Assembly (NCBI GenBank): GCA_942490985.1
Contig: CALNYW010000004.1
Coordinates: forward strand, 124,001 to 188,000
Length of the DNA stretch: 64,000 nt
Reading direction: 5' to 3'
From: Thiosocius sp942490985
GTDB taxonomy: Bacteria; Pseudomonadota; Gammaproteobacteria; Chromatiales; Chromatiaceae
Of this stretch, positions 50,665-58,593 are shown in pieces; position 1 is the first letter of the stretch, and each line of letters begins with the position of its first letter. Under the pieces are notes generated by a model. It was not told the DNA's origin and made no database searches. It worked only from the letters and a program-made list of their open reading frames with translations. The position numbers and the translations under genes are program-made.

Positions 50665-52992
50665 ATGGCTACCAAGAAAAAGCGAAACAGAGCGACGCGT
50701 AAAAAAACCACCAAGCAGACGTCCCGCCGTTTCGGCTGGATTCGGTATGTCCTGGTGCTGGTCGTTGCGCTGGGTCTGCTGCTGGGTGGCTATACGCTCT
50801 ATCTGAGCAAGACCGTCCGGGTGAAATTCGAAGGCAAGCGGTGGGCGCTGCCCGCGCAAATTTATGCGCGTCCGCTCGAATTATTCGTCGGTGCGCCGGT
50901 CAGCGCCGAACAGTTGGAGGCCGAACTCGCGTTTCTGGGTTACCGCCATGTCGGGCAGGTCTATGGTGCCGGCCAGTGGTCGCGCAAGGGTCGCCAATTT
51001 ACGATCCACACCCGCCCGTTCACGTTCTGGGATGAGACACAGCAGGGCGCTGTCGTTCTGATCGAACTCGACGTCAACGGCATTGTCCGGTTACGCCGAC
51101 GTGATGGGGGAGGACCGCTTGATTTGTTTCGGCTTGAACCCGGCTTGGTCGGCAGTATCTACCCTGCGCATCAGGAGGACCGCGTGCTGGTGCAGCGCGA
51201 TCAATTGCCGGAGCTGCTGGTCAACAGCCTGCTCGCGGTCGAGGATCGGCGTTTTTTCGAGCACGTCGGTGTCGATCTGCGCAGCATCGCGCGCGCATTG
51301 CGTGCCAATGTTGAGGCGGGGCGCGCGGTGCAGGGTGGCAGCACCCTCACCCAGCAACTGGTCAAGAATTTCCTGCTGACCTCGGAAAGGTCGTTCTCCC
51401 GCAAGCTCAACGAAGCGCTGATGGCGTTGATTGTCGAATCGCGCTACAGCAAGGATGACATCCTCGAGGCCTACGCCAACGAAATCTTCCTGGGTCAGGA
51501 TGGTGCCCGCGCGATACATGGATTCGGCCTCGGCGCCCACTTCTATTTTGGCCGGCCGCTCGAAGAGTTGGAGCTTCACGAGACGGCCATGCTGGTCGCC
51601 CTGGTCAAAGGGGCCTCGTATTACAACCCGCGCCGGCATCCGGACCGCGTCGTCCAGCGCCGCAACCTGGTCATCGATCAGATGGAGGCGTTGGGGATGG
51701 TGTCGGCCGAGGCGGCGGACAAGGCCCGTGCAGCAAAACTCGGGGTGACGTCTGTCGGTGTTGCGAACAGCCATCGCGTCCCCGCTTTCGTGGACCTGGT
51801 GCGACGCCAGTTGCGCCGCGACTATCGTGAGGAAGATCTCACCTCCGAAGGTTTGCGGATCTTTTCGACCCTCGACCCATGGGTGCAGGCGCAAGCCGAC
51901 CGAGCGGTGCGGGAACGGTTGCTAAAGATCGAGCGCGCACGCCAGCTGGAGGCCAATGCATTGCAAGCGGCGGTGGTCGTCGCGTCGGCACAGCAGGGCG
52001 AAATCCAGGCGTTGGTGGGGGGTAGGGACGGTCGTTTCGCCGGCTTCAATCGCGCGCTGGATGCGATCAGGCCGATCGGTTCGCTGGTCAAGCCTGCCGT
52101 CTATCTGACCGCGCTGACCCGACCGAACCGGTTCACCCTTAGCAGTCGGATCGTCGACGAGGCGGTCGACATGACCCTCCCCGGTGGGCAACGCTGGCAG
52201 CCTCGCAATTACGACCGCAAGCTTCACGGCGAGGTCGCGCTGCACGAAGCGCTGGCGCGATCGTTCAACCTCGCGACGGTGCGTCTGGGAATGGACCTGG
52301 GCCTGGACGCCGTAATCGCCCAGCTTAAGCGCCTGGGTATTACGCGCGATATTCCGGCCTACCCGTCGCTCTTGCTGGGCGCGTTGTCATTGTCGCCGTT
52401 GGAGGTCACCCAGCTCTATCAGAGCCTGGCGAGCGGCGGGTTTCGTGCGCCGCTGCGTGCCATTCGCGAGGTGCTTGACGCGCAACAGGCCCCACTACAG
52501 CGCTACCCCTTAACGGTCGAACAGGCGGCCGACCCCGCCGCGGTGTTCCTATTGACGAGGAATCTGGTCGAGGTCACTGAGGCCGGCACCGGGGCGGGGC
52601 TGAGGCGGTATCTGCCCGCTGGATTGCGGGTAGCTGGGAAGACCGGCACGACCAACGATTTGCGGGATAGCTGGTTCGCCGGTTTTTCCGCTGATCGCGT
52701 CGCCGTCGCCTGGGTGGGGCGTGACGATAACACCACCACCGGGCTGACCGGTGCGCAAGGCGCGCTGCCAGTCTGGGGTGATTTGATGGCGTCGCTGGAT
52801 GACGGGTCGTTGCGTTTGAATCCACCGGCGGGGATCGAGTATCACTGGGTCGACCAAAGCGGCCGCCTGGCTTCCGAGGCTTGTGAGGGTGCCGTTGCGT
52901 TTCCCTTTATTGCCGGTTCGGAACCCCAACAGTCTGCCGACTGTGTCGAACAGCGTAGCGTGGGGGGTTTCTTTCGGGGATTGTTCGATTAA
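50665..52992 (+). CDS. mrcB: penicillin-binding protein 1B
   Basis: 775 residues from ATG 50665 (an extension to 50467 lacks conservation). Basic cytoplasmic start and membrane segment (about 30-50), UB2H-like region, a GT51 transglycosylase domain with catalytic EDRRFFEHVGVD and GGSTLTQQLVKN, then the transpeptidase domain with S-x-x-K (GSLVKP), SFN, and KTGTTNDLRDSWF. It polymerises and cross-links peptidoglycan. Followed after 12 nt by the TPR lipoprotein gene. Confidence 0.95.
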   Translation: MATKKKRNRATRKKTTKQTSRRFGWIRYVLVLVVALGLLLGGYTLYLSKTVRVKFEGKRWALPAQIYARPLELFVGAPVSAEQLEAELAFLGYRHVGQVYGAGQWSRKGRQFTIHTRPFTFWDETQQGAVVLIELDVNGIVRLRRRDGGGPLDLFRLEPGLVGSIYPAHQEDRVLVQRDQLPELLVNSLLAVEDRRFFEHVGVDLRSIARALRANVEAGRAVQGGSTLTQQLVKNFLLTSERSFSRKLNEALMALIVESRYSKDDILEAYANEIFLGQDGARAIHGFGLGAHFYFGRPLEELELHETAMLVALVKGASYYNPRRHPDRVVQRRNLVIDQMEALGMVSAEAADKARAAKLGVTSVGVANSHRVPAFVDLVRRQLRRDYREEDLTSEGLRIFSTLDPWVQAQADRAVRERLLKIERARQLEANALQAAVVVASAQQGEIQALVGGRDGRFAGFNRALDAIRPIGSLVKPAVYLTALTRPNRFTLSSRIVDEAVDMTLPGGQRWQPRNYDRKLHGEVALHEALARSFNLATVRLGMDLGLDAVIAQLKRLGITRDIPAYPSLLLGALSLSPLEVTQLYQSLASGGFRAPLRAIREVLDAQQAPLQRYPLTVEQAADPAAVFLLTRNLVEVTEAGTGAGLRRYLPAGLRVAGKTGTTNDLRDSWFAGFSADRVAVAWVGRDDNTTTGLTGAQGALPVWGDLMASLDDGSLRLNPPAGIEYHWVDQSGRLASEACEGAVAFPFIAGSEPQQSADCVEQRSVGGFFRGLFD

Positions 52993-53004
52993 AGTTTTGA
53001 ATCT

Positions 53005-53562
53005 ATGAGCGGAGACCACCTAACGTACGACACAACGACCCTGGCTGCCTGGTCAAAACTGGCGGTAATTGCAGCCATGTTATCTGTGCTGCTGGTCGGA
53101 TGCGGTGGCCTGTCGCGCAGCGACCGGCCCGCGCAAGTGGAAAGCCGCGGCGCTGAGCCGCCACCAGCGGACACCGGTCGTGCGCCGCAAATTGCCGCCT
53201 ATACACCGCCGAGTTCGCCCCGGTATGCACGCCCGGCGCCCAAGCGCGCGGTCGAGGTGTTGATGGCCAAAGCCAACGAACAGCGCCGCCAGGGCGACCT
53301 CGCGGGCGCGACCGTAAGCCTCGAGCGTGCCCTGCGCATCGAACCGGACGACGCGCGGCTCTGGCATCGCTTGGCGGGGGTCCGGCTCGAACAACGTCGC
53401 TTCGATCTGGTCTCGCAACTCGCCGCAAAATCCAACAGTCTCGCAGACCCCGCGGACACCGACCTGCGGCGGGCCAACTGGTCGATCACGGCAACCGCGC
53501 GGGAAGCCCTGGGCGATGCCGGCGGCGCGCGCGCGGCGCGTGAGCAGGCCCGCAGGTACTGA
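53005..53562 (+). CDS. TPR-repeat lipoprotein
   Basis: 185 residues with lipobox LLVGC (C33) after a long N-terminal segment (ATG 53077 is a shorter alternative), a Pro/Ala-rich linker, and about two TPR-like repeats (KANEQRRQGDLAGATVSLERALRIEPDDARLW). Similar small TPR lipoproteins follow mrcB in related bacteria and are thought to assist PBP1b. It is in the same operon (12-nt gap after mrcB, next gene 30 nt on). Confidence 0.8.
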   Translation: MSGDHLTYDTTTLAAWSKLAVIAAMLSVLLVGCGGLSRSDRPAQVESRGAEPPPADTGRAPQIAAYTPPSSPRYARPAPKRAVEVLMAKANEQRRQGDLAGATVSLERALRIEPDDARLWHRLAGVRLEQRRFDLVSQLAAKSNSLADPADTDLRRANWSITATAREALGDAGGARAAREQARRY

Positions 53563-53592
53563 TTTTCCAACCTTCAAACCTCAGGAGTTGAT

Positions 53593-53886
53593 GTGGCAGA
53601 TATCCAGTTGTCATCGCAGTTATTCACGGACATCCAAAACGCCGTGACACGTCAGGTGCCGGATGCCGATGCCGGCTTGGTGATGCAACACCTCGCTGCG
53701 GTCATGGGGTATATGCTGGGCAGTCAGCGCACCATGCCCGAAGCCGACCGGGATGGATTCATGGACGAGCTTTGCGGGTTCGCCCGGCATGTCTACGTGG
53801 ATGTCGTTCAGCAGCAGCAGCAACAGCAGCAAGCCACGCCACCGGCCGGTGACGCATTCGGTTACTGGGAGCCGGGCAAGGACTGA
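53593..53886 (+). CDS. small protein with polyglutamine tract
   Basis: 97 residues, GTG start with CAGGAG upstream. Four helices predicted from the pattern (LFTDIQNAVTRQVPD, LVMQHLAAVMGYML, FMDELCGFARHVYVDVV), then eight consecutive Gln (CAG/CAA repeat, 53809-53832) and a Pro/Gly-rich end with a final FGYWEPG. I do not recognise the family. The gene lies between the TPR lipoprotein and the DUF6998-like gene, on the same strand and with short spacings. Confidence 0.7.
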   Translation: MADIQLSSQLFTDIQNAVTRQVPDADAGLVMQHLAAVMGYMLGSQRTMPEADRDGFMDELCGFARHVYVDVVQQQQQQQQATPPAGDAFGYWEPGKD

Positions 53887-53955
53887 TAACGCCTACTGCG
53901 GTGCGAATGCGGTTCGGTATAGAATCGACCGCGACCCAGTCAGGAGCGTCGTCGC

Positions 53956-54453
53956 GTGAGTAATCCCTACGCCGCCGAGAAACTCATCGCCCAGGCGCGC
54001 CAGCTTGCCGCCGAATACCGACGCGAGATGGGCAAACCGCTGCCCGGGGTCAGTAACGAGATTGCGGCCCACGACGCGGTGCGGTTATTGGGCCTCGAGG
54101 AAGCGGCGGATACGGACACTGGCTGGGATGCCGTCGATCCGTCCAGTGGTTATCGCATACAGATCAAAAGTCGAACCATCTTCGACGAGAGCAAGGGTGG
54201 CCAGCGCATCGGGCAGTTAAAGGTAAACCAGGCCTGGGATGCCGTCGTGCTGGTGCTGATGGACGAAAACTACGAGCCCTATGAAATCTACCAGGCCATG
54301 CGCGATGACCTTGCCGAGTATGTCGATGCCGCGAGCAGCAACCGGGCAAAACGCGGCGCCATGTCAGTGGCCCGCTTCAAGATCATCGGTCAGCTGGTTT
54401 GGGACAGCGTCAACGGCCAACAGGATGAGGTCTGGGAGAATCAGGCCGAATAG
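53956..54453 (+). CDS. DUF6998-like protein, possible PD-(D/E)XK nuclease fold
   Basis: 165 residues, GTG start with AGGAG 9-11 nt upstream. The core GWDAVDPSSGYRIQIKSR followed by acidic/hydrophobic strands (WDAVVLVLMD) resembles restriction-endonuclease-like folds, in which D...QIK is the metal/catalytic motif. This is how DUF6998 proteins look; function is unknown. The DinG helicase gene follows after 29 nt, so a DNA-related role is plausible. Confidence 0.75.
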   Translation: MSNPYAAEKLIAQARQLAAEYRREMGKPLPGVSNEIAAHDAVRLLGLEEAADTDTGWDAVDPSSGYRIQIKSRTIFDESKGGQRIGQLKVNQAWDAVVLVLMDENYEPYEIYQAMRDDLAEYVDAASSNRAKRGAMSVARFKIIGQLVWDSVNGQQDEVWENQAE

Positions 54454-54482
54454 CGGCTGCCGGCCACAGGCAACGGGGTCCC

Positions 54483-56387
54483 ATGGATGTAGCTGACGTT
54501 CTCGGTCCGGGGGGGCTGCTTGCGCGCACACTCGACGGGTTTGCGGAACGTCGTCAGCAATTGGATATGGCTGAAGTCGTCGCCGACACGCTCGAGGCCG
54601 GCGGGCAGCTGATCGCTGAGGCCGGTACAGGTACCGGTAAGACCTTTGCCTACCTGGTCCCGGCGTTGTTGTCAGGCCAAAAGGTCATCATCTCGACCGG
54701 TACCCGCAATCTGCAGGACCAGCTGTTTCTTCGTGACCTCCCGCTGTTGCGCGACGCGATGGCCAGCCCGGTGCAAGTGGCCCTGCTCAAGGGGCGGTCG
54801 AATTATCTTTGCATCGAGCGCATGGAGGCGGCGTTGGCCGATGAGCGTGGCCATGGCCGGGACAACCTGCGTTTCCTCAAGAAGATTCGCGACTGGTCAG
54901 GCATAACCCGACGGGGTGATATCAGCGAGCTTACGAATATTCCGGAGGATGCCTCGATTTGGCCTTTGGTTACGTCAACCACCGATAACTGTCTGGGCCA
55001 GGAATGCCCGGCCTGGAGTCGTTGCCACCTGGTCGAGGCACGCCGACGGGCGCAGGAGGCCGATATTGTCGTCGTCAATCATTACCTGCTGTGTGCCGAC
55101 TTTGCCCTGAAAGAAGATGGCTTCGGAGAACTATTGCCTGGCGCGGATGCGTTCATCATCGACGAGGCGCATCAACTCCCCGAAGTGGCCAGTAATTTTT
55201 TTGGCCGGACGGTGAGTACCCGTCAGCTGATCGAGCTGGGCAACGATACCCGAATCGAGTATCACCGCGAGGCCGGTGATCTACCCGAATTGCTCGATCG
55301 ACTGGACCACCTTGCCAAATCAGCCCGCGACTTGCGGCTGGCGTTCGGGCAGCGACTCGGTCGAGGTACGTGGCGCGACGTCGAGAAAGATGGCGGCATC
55401 GGTGAAGCGCTGACGGTTACCCGCGGGGAACTCACCCAGGTGCGATCGCTGCTGGAGTCGATCGAAGGGCGTGGAAAAGGCCTGGATAGTTGTCTTGCGC
55501 GGGCTGTCAGTCTGATTCAACAACTCGATCTGATGACCGGCAACGAAGGTGACGAGGACTGCGTCCGTTGGTTCGAAACCTTTCCGCAGAGCTTGAGGTT
55601 GCACAGCACCCCGCTCGACGTAGCCACGCTGTTCGGCGAGCAGATGCAGCGCCATCCTGCGGCATGGGTTTTTACGTCGGCGACCTTGGCCGTCGGCGAA
55701 TGCTTCGACCATTTTCAAAGCCAACTCGGACTGCAGGCCGCGGAAACCCGTCAGTGGGACAGCCCGTTTGATTACCCACAACAGGCGCTATGGTTTGCCC
55801 CGCGCAACCTGCCGACGCCCAACGACCCGTCGTACACCGCGGCGGTGGTCGACTTGGCGGTGCCGATCTTGGCGGCAAGCCAGGGGCGTGCTTTTCTGCT
55901 GTTCACCAGCCATCGCGCTTTGCGTATTGCCGCCGAGTTGTTGGAACAACAAATCGAGCTCCCGTTACTGGTACAGGGCAGTGCGCCAAAGGCCGAGCTT
56001 CTCGACCGTTTTGTCACTTGTGGTAACGGGGTGCTGCTCGGGACGACGAGCTTTTGGGAGGGGGTCGACGTCCGCGGCGAAGCGCTGTCGCTGGTGATCA
56101 TCGACAAGCTGCCGTTCGCATCGCCGGGCGATCCGGTGCTGCAGGCGCGACTTGACGCGATCCGGCAGGCCGGCGGTAACCCCTTTATGGATTATCAGGT
56201 GCCGCAGGCGGCGATCGCGCTCAAACAGGGCGCCGGACGCCTCATTCGCGACAGCAACGACCGTGGCGTGTTGGTGTTGTGCGACCCGCGGCTGTTGAAA
56301 AAGGGCTACGGGCAGGTCTTCCTCGATACGATGCCAGCGTTCGCGCGCACCCGCGACCTGGATGCCGTCCTGGCCTTTTTCGATTGA
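54483..56387 (+). CDS. DinG-family (YoaA-type) ATP-dependent DNA helicase
   Basis: 634-residue XPD-like superfamily 2 helicase. Walker A AGTGTGKT (47-54), DEAH box in FIIDEAHQLPEV, an iron-sulfur cluster cysteine set C110, C170, C175, C181 and C-terminal motif VI GAGRLIRDSNDRGV. It acts on forked DNA in repair, by homology. YoaA, not DinG, matches the length and FeS spacing. The carbon-fixation operon starts 326 bp downstream. Confidence 0.93.
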   Translation: MDVADVLGPGGLLARTLDGFAERRQQLDMAEVVADTLEAGGQLIAEAGTGTGKTFAYLVPALLSGQKVIISTGTRNLQDQLFLRDLPLLRDAMASPVQVALLKGRSNYLCIERMEAALADERGHGRDNLRFLKKIRDWSGITRRGDISELTNIPEDASIWPLVTSTTDNCLGQECPAWSRCHLVEARRRAQEADIVVVNHYLLCADFALKEDGFGELLPGADAFIIDEAHQLPEVASNFFGRTVSTRQLIELGNDTRIEYHREAGDLPELLDRLDHLAKSARDLRLAFGQRLGRGTWRDVEKDGGIGEALTVTRGELTQVRSLLESIEGRGKGLDSCLARAVSLIQQLDLMTGNEGDEDCVRWFETFPQSLRLHSTPLDVATLFGEQMQRHPAAWVFTSATLAVGECFDHFQSQLGLQAAETRQWDSPFDYPQQALWFAPRNLPTPNDPSYTAAVVDLAVPILAASQGRAFLLFTSHRALRIAAELLEQQIELPLLVQGSAPKAELLDRFVTCGNGVLLGTTSFWEGVDVRGEALSLVIIDKLPFASPGDPVLQARLDAIRQAGGNPFMDYQVPQAAIALKQGAGRLIRDSNDRGVLVLCDPRLLKKGYGQVFLDTMPAFARTRDLDAVLAFFD

Positions 56388-56713
56388 CCATTCAGGCAGT
56401 TGGCGCTGGCGGCGAGCCGGGTTGCCGAACGTCTATAACCCACCCCGCGGCTGACTGCATTGCAATTTCCACTCGACGTGTGACGTAGTTAGGTGTCAAA
56501 TACGTGCCCACGATCTGAGGCTCCAAGTTGGATCGAGCGCGGCAGCACGCGCCGACAATTTTTCGAAACACCTCAGACACGCATAGGCAATTATCTATCG
56601 ATATCGAAGATAGGATTTATTGGATGAGCGCATCGCTCGCTATCTATCCTTACGATCTGTCCTATTGAGATTTCCAAGAATTCATACCCCGAGCAACCGA
56701 ACAGGAGTTGACC
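56388..56713 (+). promoter_or_regulatory. upstream region of the cbb/cso operon
   Basis: 326 bp with no gene. It is more AT-rich than its surroundings and carries the perfect palindrome TCGATATCGA (56598-56607), a hairpin GAGCG-CAT-CGCTC (56626-56638), and repeats of ATCTATC (about 56593 and 56642) and GATAGGA/TCCTATT (about 56609 and 56660). Such dyads would suit a LysR regulator (CbbR), but no cbbR gene is adjacent. CAGGAGT 8 nt before the cbbL ATG is its ribosome site. Confidence 0.5.
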
Positions 56714-58129
56714 ATGGCATCTAAAGCGTATGACGCGGGCGTAAAAGAATACCGCGACATGTACTGGACTCCGGACTATGTGCCGCTTGATACTGACCTA
56801 TTGGCCTGTTTCAAGGTTACGGGTCAGCCCAACGTGCCGCGCGAAGAGGTCGCAGCTGCGGTTGCCGCCGAGTCTTCGACGGGTACTTGGAGTACCGTTT
56901 GGTCTGAGCTCCTGACCGACCTCGAGTATTACAAGGGCCGCGCCTACCGCATCGAAGACGTCCCGGGCGACCCCGAGTCTTTCTACGCCTTTGTCGCATA
57001 CCCGATCGACCTGTTCGAAGAGGGCTCGGTCGTCAACGTGCTGACCTCGCTGGTTGGTAACGTCTTCGGCTTTAAGGCGCTGAAGCACCTGCGTCTCGAA
57101 GACATTCGTTTCCCGATCGCCTACATCAAGACCTGCGGCGGACCGCCGGCCGGTATTCCGCTCGAGCGTGACCGCTTGAACAAATACGGCCGTCCGATGC
57201 TGGGCGCGACCATCAAGCCGAAGCTTGGCCTGTCGGCCAAGAACTACGGCCGTGCTGTCTATGAGTGCCTGCGCGGCGGTCTGGACATGACCAAGGACGA
57301 CGAGAACGTCAACTCGCAGCCGTTCATGCGCTGGCGTGACCGCTTCGAATTCGTTGGTGAGGCGATCCAAAAGGCCGAGCAGGAGACGGGCGAGAGGAAG
57401 GGCCACTACCTCAACGTGACCGCTGCCACGCCGGAAGAGATGTACAAGCGTGCCGAGTTCGCCAAAGAGGTCGGTTCGCCGATCCTGATGCACGACTTCC
57501 TGACGGGTGGTTTTACCGCCAACACGGGTCTTGCCAACTGGTGTCGTGAAAACGGCATGTTGCTGCATATTCACCGTGCCATGCACGCCGTTATCGACCG
57601 TCACCCGAAGCACGGTATTCACTTCCGCGTACTCGCCAAGTGCCTGCGTCTGTCGGGTGGTGACCACCTGCATACCGGTACGGTTGTCGGCAAGCTCGAA
57701 GGCGACCGTCAGTCGACGCTCGGCTTCGTTGACCAGTTGCGTGAGTCGTTCGTCCCTGAAGACCGCTCGCGCGGCGTTTTCTTTGACCAGGATTGGGGTT
57801 CGATGCCAGGCGTATTCGCCGTTGCATCGGGTGGTATCCACGTATGGCACATGCCGGCGCTGGTCACCATCTTCGGTGACGACTCCATGCTGCAGTTTGG
57901 TGGCGGTACCCAGGGTCACCCATGGGGTAACGCAGCCGGTGCAGCAGCCAACCGTGTCGCACTCGAGGCATCCGTCAAGGCCCGCAACGAAGGTCGTGAG
58001 ATCGAGAAAGAAGCTCGTGACATCCTCGCTGAAGCGGCCAAAAACAGCCCAGAACTGGCGATCGCCATGGAGACATGGAAAGAGATCAAGTTCGAGTTCG
58101 AAACCGTGGATAAGCTGGACGTCGGCTGA
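56714..58129 (+). CDS. cbbL: ribulose-1,5-bisphosphate carboxylase/oxygenase large subunit (form IA)
   Basis: 471 residues. Catalytic K168 and K170 (GATIKPK), the carbamylated lysine K194 with D196/E197 (GGLDMTKDDENV), loop 6 GTVVGKLEGDR and the C-terminal GGGTQGHPWG phosphate site. Sequence near the N terminus (MYWTPDYVPLDTDLLACFKVTGQ) is the form IA type linked with alpha-carboxysomes. ATG 56714 rather than TTG 56708, since MASKAYDAGV is the usual N terminus. First gene of the operon; cbbS starts 55 nt later. Confidence 0.98.
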   Translation: MASKAYDAGVKEYRDMYWTPDYVPLDTDLLACFKVTGQPNVPREEVAAAVAAESSTGTWSTVWSELLTDLEYYKGRAYRIEDVPGDPESFYAFVAYPIDLFEEGSVVNVLTSLVGNVFGFKALKHLRLEDIRFPIAYIKTCGGPPAGIPLERDRLNKYGRPMLGATIKPKLGLSAKNYGRAVYECLRGGLDMTKDDENVNSQPFMRWRDRFEFVGEAIQKAEQETGERKGHYLNVTAATPEEMYKRAEFAKEVGSPILMHDFLTGGFTANTGLANWCRENGMLLHIHRAMHAVIDRHPKHGIHFRVLAKCLRLSGGDHLHTGTVVGKLEGDRQSTLGFVDQLRESFVPEDRSRGVFFDQDWGSMPGVFAVASGGIHVWHMPALVTIFGDDSMLQFGGGTQGHPWGNAAGAAANRVALEASVKARNEGREIEKEARDILAEAAKNSPELAIAMETWKEIKFEFETVDKLDVG

Positions 58130-58184
58130 GCCGATCACCGCAGCGATCAACCAACTGTACCTAACGGTTAAAGAGGATTAGACA

Positions 58185-58529
58185 ATGTCAAATGGTTCCC
58201 ATACGGGTGACTACCAGACCGCGCAAACGCTGGAGACCTTCGGTTTCCTGCCAAAACTGAGCCAGGAAGAGGTCTACGACCAAATCGCTTACCTGGTCGC
58301 GCAGGGCCTTACCGCGGCGATTGAGCACGAACACCCAAGCCGCTCGATGGATCACTACTGGACGATGTGGAAGCTGCCGTTTTTTGGCGAGAAGGATATC
58401 AACACGATCATTGCCGAGTTGGAGGCATGCCGCCGTTCGTACCCGGATCACCACGTCCGCCTGATCGGCTACGACAACTACACCCAAAGTCAGGGCGTAA
58501 GTTTCGTGGTCTATGAGGGCCGCGGCTGA
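58185..58529 (+). CDS. cbbS: ribulose-1,5-bisphosphate carboxylase/oxygenase small subunit
   Basis: 114 residues with LETFGFLPKLSQEEVYDQI near the start, EHPSRSMDHYWTMWKLPFFG and IGYDNYTQSQGVSFVVYEG. Form IA type, joins CbbL in the L8S8 enzyme. Strong ribosome site AGAGGATTAG. Followed 65 nt on by csoS2, with a hairpin in the gap. Confidence 0.98.
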   Translation: MSNGSHTGDYQTAQTLETFGFLPKLSQEEVYDQIAYLVAQGLTAAIEHEHPSRSMDHYWTMWKLPFFGEKDINTIIAELEACRRSYPDHHVRLIGYDNYTQSQGVSFVVYEGRG

Positions 58530-58531
58530 TC

Positions 58532-58558
58532 ATCAGGTAGGGCGCGAATGCGCCTGAT
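58532..58558 (+). other. bulged hairpin between cbbS and csoS2
   Basis: ATCAG...GCGC (58532-58545) pairs with GCGCCTGAT (58550-58558), leaving a 4-nt bulge and GAAT loop. No T tract. In carboxysome operons a hairpin here may stabilise the cbbLS part of the message or reduce read-through, to give more RuBisCO than scaffold. Confidence 0.5.
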
Positions 58559-58593
58559 CCTGGCGGGTAGATTCGACTTAGACGGGGAACACC

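Noticed and set aside
54483..56387. Helicase gene as part of a defence island with the DUF6998-like nuclease-fold gene
   Set aside because: The helicase is an ordinary DinG/YoaA repair protein and the neighbouring genes are housekeeping (PBP1b, carboxysome), with no other defence gene nearby.
56798..58150. 450-codon open frame on the minus strand over cbbL
   Set aside because: It mirrors the strong codon bias of cbbL; the plus strand has complete RuBisCO motifs and a ribosome site, and the minus frame has no family resemblance.
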